From an uncultured Eggerthella sp. (GTDB lineage Bacteria; Actinomycetota; Coriobacteriia; Coriobacteriales; Eggerthellaceae), in contig CABQIW010000030.1 in assembly GCA_902464295.1 (NCBI GenBank), positions 1 through 24,105 on the forward strand: 24,105 nt of DNA. Direction: 5' to 3'. A program made the translations under genes and the position numbers. Positions 1-7,430 of the stretch are shown here, piece by piece. The notes below the pieces were generated by a model. That model had not been told where the DNA came from. It ran no database searches and saw only the letters and a program-made list of their open reading frames with translations. How positions within the stretch are numbered: position 1 is the first letter of the stretch; the number at the start of each line of letters is the position of its first letter.

Positions 1-678
1 ATCGATATGCGCGATCTTCGCACCCTTGAGGTTCGGCAGAGGGAACGCGGGCAGCTCGAGCGGCTCTTCGTCCGCTTCTGCTGTAGGGTTCGTTTCCTTC
101 TGCTCGGGTTCGATCGGCTCAGCCTTCACTTCTTCAGCGCGATCGGATGCTTCCGCGGTTGGCACATCATCGCTCTCCGCTGAAGCGCTATCGTTCTTGG
201 AAGAGAAATCCAAGAACGAGAAGGGCGAAGGAACGTTGTCGTCTTCATAGCGATAGAGCAGATCGGGGGGCAGATTGAACAGATCGTCGTTGATCATCTC
301 GGCCATGTCTTCGATCGCTTCGCGCGAAAAGCCGAATTCTTCCAGGCGATCGAGTGCAACGTCTTGCAGCTGATCGGCCTTGCGCGAAAGCTCCTCGGCT
401 GAAACGAAGGGCTTGAGCTTCTCGAAGATATATTCAGCAAGCGAGTGCTGGCGCGCATCGACGGCAAGATCCCATGCTGCACGCATGCCGTTCACGCTCT
501 CTTCGCTCGGAACGATGTTCTCGAGGATGGATTGCTCGAAAGCCGCCAGGTACAAGTGGATGCCGAGAAGGCGGTCGCCTGATTCGACCGCATACTGCGC
601 GCGCGAAAGATAGTCGTGCGAATCGCTGAAACTATGATCATGAGATGGGATGTTACCGAAGTTGGAATCTTCGTTCAT
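1..678 (-). CDS. Hypothetical protein, N-terminal part (runs off the window)
   Basis: This minus-strand frame is open from the ATG at 678 to base 1 with no stop, giving 226 residues of a longer protein. A Shine-Dalgarno run AAGGAAAG lies about 9 bases upstream of the ATG. Residues 1 to about 145 look alpha-helical and acidic, including a stretch AAFEQSILENIVPSEE that resembles a helical-repeat (TPR-like) fold. A low-complexity Glu/Ala/Asp/Pro-rich linker follows (about 150-210). At the very edge the chain becomes more ordered again (PAFPLPNLKGAKIAHID), which suggests that a second globular domain begins outside the window. I do not recognise the family. A helical module joined by an acidic linker to a further domain is as far as the sequence goes. 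It has its own likely promoter and is separated by 263 bases from the HAD gene. Confidence 0.8.
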   Translation of the reverse strand, partial: MNEDSNFGNIPSHDHSFSDSHDYLSRAQYAVESGDRLLGIHLYLAAFEQSILENIVPSEESVNGMRAAWDLAVDARQHSLAEYIFEKLKPFVSAEELSRKADQLQDVALDRLEEFGFSREAIEDMAEMINDDLFNLPPDLLYRYEDDNVPSPFSFLDFSSKNDSASAESDDVPTAEASDRAEEVKAEPIEPEQKETNPTAEADEEPLELPAFPLPNLKGAKIAHID

Positions 679-732
679 CTTCAATCACTTTCCTTATGAG
701 CAAAGCGGCGAGGGACACTGCCGCATTCAAGC

Positions 733-760
733 ATTAAAACACCAAATGATGGATACTCAA
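733..760 (-). promoter_or_regulatory. Putative sigma-A-type promoter of the truncated hypothetical gene
   Basis: On the minus strand TTGAGT (755-760) is followed after 16 bases by TTTAAT (733-738), five of six matches to the -10 consensus. Transcription would begin near 726, leaving a leader of about 48 bases before the ATG at 678. Confidence 0.45.
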
Positions 761-882
761 TGCTACTAAACGGGTAACATTTATTCAATTCTCTTTACGA
801 TTATTACAAGAAACGAGCAAATCGAGCGCGTAAGGGGAAACCGTTGCCAAGCCATTTCCCGACCGAAGCCAAACGTTTTTCA

Positions 883-960
883 TCGAACGCCGACTAGCGT
901 CAATGAGCACCGAACGCCGATCATCGCCGATCGAGCGCCGACTAACGCCAATCGAGCACC
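883..960. repeat. Imperfect direct repeat overlapping the end of the HAD gene
   Basis: A unit of about 29 bases at 883-911 recurs at 931-960 with a few substitutions and a 2-base insertion. The shared core is CGCCGACTARCG, and both copies end in GAGCACC. A partial third unit (CGAACGCCGATCATCG) lies between them. The second copy contains the stop codon of the HAD-family gene at 942-944. The rest of the 679-941 gap shows only a candidate promoter and no further gene that I can support. Confidence 0.5.
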
Positions 961-1817
961 TGCCAGCCTTCCTTTTCCGCATGGTGCTGAAGAGTCGGTC
1001 CGGGCGTGACCGCAGCAGGGTGTTCGGAAGCCGCGAGCAACGGAGCATCTGAATAGTGATCGCCATAGGCATAGGCGAGCTTCCAACTATTCTTCCCATA
1101 GATCTGATCAGCGTGCTCCTTGATCTGGCGGAGCTTTTCAGCGCCTTCAACGGGCTTACCCTTCACTTCGCGCGTATAGCAACCGTGCTCATCGAGCTTC
1201 ATGTCGGTGGCAACGTGATGATCATAGGGAATATCACGCTTGGCACGCACGATGATGGGATCGAACGTGGCAGAAACGATCCAGATATCACGCCCAGCAG
1301 CGATATGCTCGCGCATGACCTGAAGCGCCTTGGGGCGAATGCGCGGCACGATCCATTCATCGTAGAACTTGTACATCTCCGCATCGGCTTCTTCTTCGGG
1401 CATGCCATCAAACGATGAGAACACCAAACTGCGCACCCATGCCTCGTTTTGCGGAAGATGCAGCTTATACGCGATACCCCAGGTAAGGATGCGCAGAAGA
1501 ACCGAAGTGCGCACCTGCCCTTTCTTCAGGAGATAGCGAACGAGCAGCACGGGGGAATTCCCACTGATGCATGTGCCATCGAAATCGAACACCGCTATCT
1601 CACGCGGAGCATCAGGTGAAGGTACCCCTCGATCGTGGTCGCGCTCGGCCTTCAGCTGCGCATCATTCGCCGCCGATGGATTCACCGCCGAAGAAGGCTT
1701 CTGCGCCTCGAGTTCTGCTTCAGAGATGACCAAGCGGGCATTTTCGGACGACTTGCCCTTGATGAAGACAGCGACCCCTTCAGGCTTCGCTTCGATCTGT
1801 TCTTCATTGTTCGTCAT
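942..1817 (-). CDS. HAD-IB family hydrolase (phosphoserine phosphatase-like)
   Basis: The 291-residue protein carries the HAD superfamily motifs in order: motif I DFDGT with the nucleophile Asp78 and acid/base Asp80, motif II in IVSATFDP, and motif III with the metal-binding acids in YGDHYSDAPLL near residue 250. The spacing, with a helical cap between motifs I and II, fits subfamily IB, whose members are phosphatases acting on small phosphorylated metabolites. The substrate cannot be read from the sequence. The first 70 residues are a polar, probably disordered extension absent from the usual 200-220-residue family members. The ATG at 1817 lies 9 bases after the stop of the ABC exporter gene, so the gene is probably the last of that operon. 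The 3' end falls inside a short direct repeat. Confidence 0.85.
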   Translation of the reverse strand: MTNNEEQIEAKPEGVAVFIKGKSSENARLVISEAELEAQKPSSAVNPSAANDAQLKAERDHDRGVPSPDAPREIAVFDFDGTCISGNSPVLLVRYLLKKGQVRTSVLLRILTWGIAYKLHLPQNEAWVRSLVFSSFDGMPEEEADAEMYKFYDEWIVPRIRPKALQVMREHIAAGRDIWIVSATFDPIIVRAKRDIPYDHHVATDMKLDEHGCYTREVKGKPVEGAEKLRQIKEHADQIYGKNSWKLAYAYGDHYSDAPLLAASEHPAAVTPGPTLQHHAEKEGWQVLDWR

Positions 1818-1826
1818 ATGCGTTGT

Positions 1827-3668
1827 CTAGTCGTCCTCATCGATGCAATCAACAAATTGCGAGTTGTGGAGTTCAGCATAGAAGCCGTTCTGCGCGAGCA
1901 GCTCCTCGTGCGTGCCCTTCTCCACGATATCCCCCTCGCGAATAACAAGAATTATATCTGCTTGCCTGATCGTACTCAAACGATGTGCGATAACGAAGCT
2001 CGTTCGTCCTTCGAGCGACTCGCGCATCGCTTTCTGCACGAGCGCCTCAGTGTGCGTATCGATCGAAGAGGTTGCCTCGTCAAGCACGATGATCGAAGGA
2101 TTCGAGAGCATCGCACGCGCGATCGTGAGCAGTTGGCGCTGACCTTGCGAAAGGTTCGTTCCGTCTTCTTTGATGACCGTGTCATAGCCATCGGGCAGAA
2201 GCTCGATGAAATGATCGGCCTGCGCGAGCTTGGCAGCCAGGTGAATGTACTTCTCTTTCGGATCTTTCGCGCCATAGGCGATGTTCTCACGGATCGTACC
2301 CGAGAAGAGCCATGCGTCTTGGAGCACCATGCCGAAGTTACTGCGTACGTCGCTACGCGTATCGAGCGCGGTGTTTACGCCATCGATCGTGATCGTGCCC
2401 GCATCGATATCGTAAAAGCGCATGAGCAGATTCACGAGCGTGGTCTTGCCCGCACCGGTCGGTCCTACGATCGCGACCATCTGTCCCGGTTCGACCTCAA
2501 GCGAGAAATCCTTGATGACCGGCTTTTGCGCATCGTAGCCGAAGCGCACGTGATCGAACTTGACCGCACCCTTGCAAGGCTTGGCGATCTGCGTGATGGT
2601 GGAAGGATCGGGCTCGCTCATCTCTTCTGCGTCGAGCACCTCGAAGACGCGCTCGGATGCGGCGAGCGTTGCCTGGATGGTGTTGGCGATCGAAGCGATC
2701 TGCGTGATGGGCATCGTGAACTGGCGCATGTACTGCACGAACGCTTGGATCTCGCCGACCGTAGCGATACCGCCGGTAATGTAGAGCACGGCACCGATGA
2801 TGCAAACGAGCACGTAGCCCAAGTTGCCGATGAAGCCCATGACGGGGCGGATCACACCGGCGAGGAATTGTGCTTTCCATGCCTGCGCGAAGTATTCACC
2901 ATTGCGTGCGTTGAATTCATCGATGGCCGCATCTTCGCGCGTGAACGATTTCACTTCAGTGTTGCCGCTGTACATCTCTTCGATGTGCGCGTTGAGCCTA
3001 CCGAGCGCTTTTTGCTGGCTCTTGAAGTAGCGCTGCGAACGCGTTGCGATACCTACCGTGGCCAGAAGCGAGAGCGGCAGCGTGGCGAACGCAACGAGCG
3101 CCAAGATCCACGAGATCGAGAACATGAAGATGACCACAGAAACGAGTGTGACCACCGCCGAGATGATCTGCACGAGCGTCTCTTGAAGCGTGGAAGAGAT
3201 GAGGTCGACATCGTTGGTGACACGCGAGAGGATCTCTCCCTTAGGGCGGCCATCGTAGTAGGAAAGCGGCACGCGATCGAGCTTCGCCTTCATATCGCGA
3301 CGCAGGCCATAGATGACCTCTTGCGTGACCTTCGCCATGATGAATTGGCAGATGAACTGACAGATCGAATAGGCCACGTAGAGCAGCACGAGCGTGAGAA
3401 GGATGCGGTTGAAGACGATGAAATCGAGCCCGCCAGTGCCTGCCATCACGCGCTCGAACGCGCTGAACACTTCCGTGGTCGCTTGACCGAGCACGAGCGG
3501 GGAGACCGTATTACACAGCGTTCCCGCCACTGTGAAGATCACGACCACGATCAGAAGCGGGATGAACGGCTTCAAGCGCGCAACAAGGCGACGTAGGGTC
3601 TTCGAAGCGTTCTTCGGCTTTTCCTTGCGCCCTGCACCGTGAGGGCCGTGCGGTCCGTGTGGCGGCAT
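1827..3668 (-). CDS. ABC exporter half-transporter, catalytically canonical NBD
   Basis: This is a fused permease/ATPase of the type IV (exporter) ABC class, 613 residues from the chosen start. Residues 35-345 hold the six-helix membrane domain, and the nucleotide-binding domain follows: Walker A GPTGAGKT (402-409), Q-loop Gln450, signature LSQGQ (506-510), Walker B with catalytic Glu531, and switch His562. The signature departs from LSGGQ, as expected for the partner that completes a degenerate site in a heterodimeric exporter. A start 12 codons further upstream is possible, but GGGAGGTG sits 6 bases before the ATG at 3668, and only one base separates that ATG from the stop of the partner gene. 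The N-terminus is a His/Gly/Pro repeat (PHGPHGPHG). Substrate is unknown; related pairs export drugs, lipids or peptides. Confidence 0.92.
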   Translation of the reverse strand: MPPHGPHGPHGAGRKEKPKNASKTLRRLVARLKPFIPLLIVVVIFTVAGTLCNTVSPLVLGQATTEVFSAFERVMAGTGGLDFIVFNRILLTLVLLYVAYSICQFICQFIMAKVTQEVIYGLRRDMKAKLDRVPLSYYDGRPKGEILSRVTNDVDLISSTLQETLVQIISAVVTLVSVVIFMFSISWILALVAFATLPLSLLATVGIATRSQRYFKSQQKALGRLNAHIEEMYSGNTEVKSFTREDAAIDEFNARNGEYFAQAWKAQFLAGVIRPVMGFIGNLGYVLVCIIGAVLYITGGIATVGEIQAFVQYMRQFTMPITQIASIANTIQATLAASERVFEVLDAEEMSEPDPSTITQIAKPCKGAVKFDHVRFGYDAQKPVIKDFSLEVEPGQMVAIVGPTGAGKTTLVNLLMRFYDIDAGTITIDGVNTALDTRSDVRSNFGMVLQDAWLFSGTIRENIAYGAKDPKEKYIHLAAKLAQADHFIELLPDGYDTVIKEDGTNLSQGQRQLLTIARAMLSNPSIIVLDEATSSIDTHTEALVQKAMRESLEGRTSFVIAHRLSTIRQADIILVIREGDIVEKGTHEELLAQNGFYAELHNSQFVDCIDEDD

Positions 3669-3669
3669 G

Positions 3670-5529
3670 CTATTCACCTCCCCTATCATCTGCGGTGCTC
3701 GCATCTACCTGCGTCCCAGAAGAGAGCTCTTCTTCCGAGAGTTGAGAGAGTGCGAGCTCGCGATAGGCCGGGCACGACAGGAAGAGCTCGGCATGCGTTC
3801 CGCACGCTTCGATGGCTCCTGTTTCGCTGAGCAGGATGATCTGATCGGCACCAAGCGCCACGTTCACCCGCTGAGTTACGGTGAGCACGCTCTGCCCTTC
3901 AAGGTGATCCTCGATTCCCGCGCGCACCCGCGCATCGGTCTTAAGGTCGAGCGCCGAGAAGGAATCGTCGAAGATGTAGAGATCGGCCTTGCGCAAAAGA
4001 CCACGCGCGATAGCGATGCGCTGGCGCTGACCACCTGAAAGGTTGCCGCCACCCTGCGCGATCTCGAAATCAAGGCCACCCGCCTCTTGTGTGATGAATT
4101 CGGTAGCTTGCGCGATCTGTAGCACCCGCCACAGCGCTTCATCACTGGCATCGGGATCGGCGAAGCGCAGGTTATCCGCCACCGTGCCGGTGAACAGGAA
4201 GGACTTCTGTGGAGTGTAGGAAACGCGCGTGCGCAAGACAGAAAGCGGGATGTCCTTGCTCGCAACGCCATCGAAATAGATCGTACCTGCGCTTGCGTCG
4301 TACATGCGCATGATGAGGTTGATCAGGCTCGATTTGCCCGAACCCGTCGGTCCGATAAGAGCAGTGATCGTATTGGGCGCGAGCTCGAAGGTAAGATCGC
4401 TCAAGGCGTCCTTCTTCGATTCGGGGTAGCGGAAGCTCACGTGATCCATCTTGAGGATCGGGACACTGCGTTTCTGAGTAGGTTGCACCGTGGTTTCTTC
4501 GGGAACATTCGCCCCCAACATACGCAGCGCACTATCTTCTGCTTCGCTCGGTAACGATGCTTGCGTATCAACATCTTCGATGGTCGATTCGGTCGAGAGG
4601 ACCGCATTGATGCGTTCGGTTGCTGCCAGCGTTCGCGGCAGGATGGCGAAGATCATCGAGATCATCATGAGCGACATGAGGATGAGCGTCACGTATTGCA
4701 CGAGCGCCATGATCTCGCCCGCGGTGAGTGTGCCAACATCTATCTGCCCCGCACCGAAGTAATAGAGGGCCACGATGGTCAAGTTCACGATGAACATGAG
4801 CAGCGGCATGACCGCGCCCATCAGACGACCGACCTTGATGTAGGTATCCGCCAAGTCGCGATTGACCTTGCCGAAGCGCTTGCGCTCGAAGTCTTCCTTG
4901 TTGTACGCGCGAATCGCCCGGACGCCCTGCAGCTCTTCGCGCATAACGCGGTTCACCGCATCGATGCGGCTCTGGAGCGAACGCAAAAGCGGCATGCCGA
5001 TCTTCAAGAAGAGCGCAACGATAATGATGATGACCGGGATTGCCACGAAGATGAGCAGCGCCATTTCGGCGTTCGTGAGAAACGCCATGACCACCGCGCC
5101 GATGAACATGACCGGGGTCATGACCGCCATGGTGATGAGCATCTGCAGGAATCGTTCGACCTGCTGGACATCGTTGGTGTTGCGCGTGATGAGCGTAGAG
5201 GCACCGAAGGTCTCGAATTCCGCTAGAGAATAGCTCTGCACCTGCGAGAAGATGGCGGCGCGCACATCGCGGCCGAACCCCATGGCTGCCCGCGCCGCGC
5301 AGAGCGCCGCGATGACCACGCATATTACCGAACCGATCGCCCAAGCCAGCATCTCGAGGCCGCGCACGATCACATAGTTCAAGTCTTTGTTGTAGATGCC
5401 CGTATCGACGATGCGCGCCATGATATCGGGCAACTGAAGCTCGGCAACAACCTGCAAGAAGGTGAAGAGGATCGCAGCGATAACAAGCCCGCCAAACGGC
5501 TTCAAGTATTTCTTGAACAGCTTGAACAA
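3670..5529 (-). CDS. ABC exporter half-transporter, degenerate NBD
   Basis: The 619-residue fused permease/ATPase has a six-helix membrane domain (about 13-305) and an NBD with Walker A GPTGSGKS (393-400), signature LSGGQ (497-501) and Walker B IFDDS. Asp522 stands where the catalytic Glu should be, and Gln553 replaces the switch His (TQR instead of AHR). These two losses define the degenerate subunit of heterodimeric exporters such as TM287/288, BmrCD and LmrCD. The downstream gene supplies the canonical subunit. The start is a TTG at 5529, with GGGAG 7 bases upstream; no ATG fits. An Asp/Glu/Ser-rich tail of about 30 residues follows the NBD. The gene is first in a unit with the partner half-transporter and the HAD protein. 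Confidence 0.92.
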   Translation of the reverse strand: MFKLFKKYLKPFGGLVIAAILFTFLQVVAELQLPDIMARIVDTGIYNKDLNYVIVRGLEMLAWAIGSVICVVIAALCAARAAMGFGRDVRAAIFSQVQSYSLAEFETFGASTLITRNTNDVQQVERFLQMLITMAVMTPVMFIGAVVMAFLTNAEMALLIFVAIPVIIIIVALFLKIGMPLLRSLQSRIDAVNRVMREELQGVRAIRAYNKEDFERKRFGKVNRDLADTYIKVGRLMGAVMPLLMFIVNLTIVALYYFGAGQIDVGTLTAGEIMALVQYVTLILMSLMMISMIFAILPRTLAATERINAVLSTESTIEDVDTQASLPSEAEDSALRMLGANVPEETTVQPTQKRSVPILKMDHVSFRYPESKKDALSDLTFELAPNTITALIGPTGSGKSSLINLIMRMYDASAGTIYFDGVASKDIPLSVLRTRVSYTPQKSFLFTGTVADNLRFADPDASDEALWRVLQIAQATEFITQEAGGLDFEIAQGGGNLSGGQRQRIAIARGLLRKADLYIFDDSFSALDLKTDARVRAGIEDHLEGQSVLTVTQRVNVALGADQIILLSETGAIEACGTHAELFLSCPAYRELALSQLSEEELSSGTQVDASTADDRGGE

Positions 5530-5686
5530 CGAATTTCTCCCTAGATTGCAAATCGGCTGTTGAGGGCTGCGCGAGAAGCAGCTACAGAACCATGCTCTCT
5601 AGGGTACACCAAAAGGTGCAGCTATATTGAGACGAAGAGCCAATGGGGAATCCCATCGCCAGGGCATCGTCGCGGTACCCCTTATC

Positions 5687-6262
5687 CTAGCTATCGAGTT
5701 CAACCTGCTTGATGAACTTGGCAGGCACTCCGCCCACGACGGTCATGGCTTCAACATCCTTATTGACCACTGCACCTGCCGCGACGATCGCTCCATCGCC
5801 GATAGTGACTCCTGGCAAGATGGTCGCATTCGACCCTATCCACACGTCATTTCCGATATGCACAGGAGCAGACAGCGTATCTCCCCTATGCGCAGGGTCG
5901 GTGCCATGGTTCAAGGTCGCGATCACGACGTTATGCCCGATCAGCGCACGGTCCCCTATGAAGACGCCTCCCTGATCTTGGAATTTGCAACCGCTATTTA
6001 TGAAGCAATTCCTACCAAGATGAATGTTCTTCCCGCAGTCGGAATTGAAGGGAGGAAAGAGCGCAAATCCATCAGGCACTGATCGCCCTGTCAATTCCCC
6101 CATAAGAGCAGTGAGCTCTTCGGGGGTATGGTATCCGCTATTCATCTCAGCACAGATACGAATGGCCTCTTGCGATACTTCATGCATGACCAAATGAGCA
6201 TCAGATCCGCCCACGACGCGCTCACCTCGATCGAGCATGGCGAAGAATTCTTCTCGTTCCAT
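5687..6262 (-). CDS. Maltose/galactoside O-acetyltransferase-family protein (hexapeptide repeat)
   Basis: About 191 residues. The N-terminal helical region (residues 1-60) is the maltose-acetyltransferase cap, followed by left-handed beta-helix hexapeptide repeats (IGDRALIGHNVVIATLNHG, IGNDVWIGSNATILPGVTIGDGAIVAAGAVV). The catalytic His is expected in the LNHGTDP stretch. The C-terminal GGVPAKFIK is the standard ending of this acetyl-CoA-dependent family. It probably acetylates a sugar or another hydroxylated small molecule in the cytoplasm. The ATG at 6262 is preferred over one at 6268 because AGGA lies 6 bases before 6262 but only 1 base before 6268. It follows the alpha/beta hydrolase gene by a few bases, so the two are co-transcribed. 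Confidence 0.88.
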   Translation of the reverse strand: MEREEFFAMLDRGERVVGGSDAHLVMHEVSQEAIRICAEMNSGYHTPEELTALMGELTGRSVPDGFALFPPFNSDCGKNIHLGRNCFINSGCKFQDQGGVFIGDRALIGHNVVIATLNHGTDPAHRGDTLSAPVHIGNDVWIGSNATILPGVTIGDGAIVAAGAVVNKDVEAMTVVGGVPAKFIKQVELDS

Positions 6263-6270
6263 GAGCATTC

Positions 6271-7254
6271 CTAACCGAGATACTTCTTGAAGAAGCCTGC
6301 GATGCTATCCCAAGGAATGAACTCATCGTTGTCGTAGAGATCGCAATGGGTCGCACCAGGGACCACCAGAAGCTCCTTGTTCTCTGGCTTCACGCCGGCT
6401 TCGAGCAACTTGTAGGTGTCTTCGCTGAAGTAGAGCGAATGCGCCTTCTCTCCGTGAACGAGCAGCACTGGGGTTTCGATCTCGTTGGCGAAGGCGAGCA
6501 AGGGAAAGTTCAGGAATGGCAGGGTTGATGTGATGTTCCAGCCATCGTTCGAATTGAGCGAACGAGCATGATAGCCGCGCGGAGTCTTGTAATAGGCATG
6601 GTAATCCTTCACGAACTGAGGAGCATCTTCCGGCAGCGGGTCGACCACGCCACCGCCGCGCTCGTAATCACCTGCAGCATAGTCGTGCGTTCGCTGAGCG
6701 CACAGTTGCGCTCGCAGCTTATTGCGCGCTTCAGGAGAATCCTCGGCATCGAAATAACCGTTCGCGCTCACGCGTGACATGTTGTACATGGTTATTGCAC
6801 ACGTTGCTTTGATGCGCGGGTCGTTGATCGCAGCGCTCACCGCCATGCCGCCCCATCCGCACACGCCGAGGATACCGATGCGCCCCGCATCGACCTCTTC
6901 ATTCGTCGAAAGGTAATCGACCGCCGCGCTGAAATCTTCCGTGTTGATATCGGGAGAGGCAAAGTAGCGAGGACTTCCGCCGCTCTCGCCAGTGAAAGAA
7001 GGATCGAAAGCGATAGTAAGGAAGCCTTGCTCGGCAAGACGCTGCGCATAACGTCCGCTCGACTGCTCCTTTACTGCGCCGAAGGGACCAGACACCGCGA
7101 TCGCCGGGAGCTTTCCTTGCGCATCCTTAGGCTTATAGAGGTCTGCCGCGAGCTCGATCCCATAACGGTTGTGGAACGTGATCTTGCTGTGTTCGGCCTT
7201 ATCGCTTTTTGGAAACACCTTATCCCAGACGGGAGTCATCTCAAGCTTCGGCAT
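6271..7254 (-). CDS. Alpha/beta hydrolase (dienelactone hydrolase/YcjY-like)
   Basis: The 327-residue protein has an alpha/beta hydrolase fold: an N-terminal strand region, oxyanion-loop candidate SGPFGAVKEQ (about 55-64), a nucleophile elbow GVCGWGG with Cys132, and a catalytic His in PGATHCDLYD near the C-terminus. Cys rather than Ser at the elbow is the dienelactone hydrolase pattern, also seen in uncharacterised relatives. The acid residue is not obvious. It may cleave an ester or lactone; the substrate is unknown. The ATG at 7254 has AAGGA just upstream. It heads an operon with the acetyltransferase and is divergent from a LysR-type gene, which is its likely regulator. Confidence 0.85.
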   Translation of the reverse strand: MPKLEMTPVWDKVFPKSDKAEHSKITFHNRYGIELAADLYKPKDAQGKLPAIAVSGPFGAVKEQSSGRYAQRLAEQGFLTIAFDPSFTGESGGSPRYFASPDINTEDFSAAVDYLSTNEEVDAGRIGILGVCGWGGMAVSAAINDPRIKATCAITMYNMSRVSANGYFDAEDSPEARNKLRAQLCAQRTHDYAAGDYERGGGVVDPLPEDAPQFVKDYHAYYKTPRGYHARSLNSNDGWNITSTLPFLNFPLLAFANEIETPVLLVHGEKAHSLYFSEDTYKLLEAGVKPENKELLVVPGATHCDLYDNDEFIPWDSIAGFFKKYLG

Positions 7255-7345
7255 GATTCCTTCTTTCCTCTTGCGTAACTGAATGAATGAACGAGCGGGC
7301 TGGCTATTTCAGGCTGCTTCATTCGTTCTTTCTTTTCTATTAGCC

Positions 7346-7375
7346 AGTATGCGTCCTTTCGCATTTCATTACCAA
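7346..7375 (-). promoter_or_regulatory. Putative promoter of the hydrolase-acetyltransferase operon
   Basis: On the minus strand TTGGTA (7370-7375) is followed after 18 bases by CATACT (7346-7351). Each matches the consensus at four of six positions. The -35 hexamer lies inside the inverted repeat CATTA-N10-TAATG (7367-7386), where a LysR-type protein could bind. Confidence 0.4.
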
Positions 7376-7417
7376 TACCTATAATGTATGTGTTTGTATG
7401 CCTATTCTCTATAGAAT
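7367..7417 (+). promoter_or_regulatory. LysR promoter -10 and candidate operators
   Basis: A perfect TATAAT lies at 7380-7385 on the plus strand, 46 bases before the preferred GTG start. No good -35 is visible. Two short inverted repeats flank it: CATTA-N10-TAATG at 7367-7386, spaced like a LysR T-N11-A box, and ATTCT-N4-AGAAT at 7404-7417. They are placed to allow autoregulation and control of the divergent hydrolase operon. Confidence 0.45.
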
Positions 7418-7430
7418 CAGGGGAAGAACC

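Noticed and set aside
1635..3596. 653-codon open frame on the plus strand opposite the ABC exporter
   Set aside because: It is antisense to a well-supported transporter. Its predicted product is dominated by Arg, Asp, Glu and His, the usual composition of a mirror frame, and it has no recognisable domain.
4568..5551. 327-codon minus-strand frame overlapping the degenerate half-transporter
   Set aside because: It lies in a different frame of the same strand as a complete ABC exporter and has an Arg/His/Gly-rich, domain-free translation.
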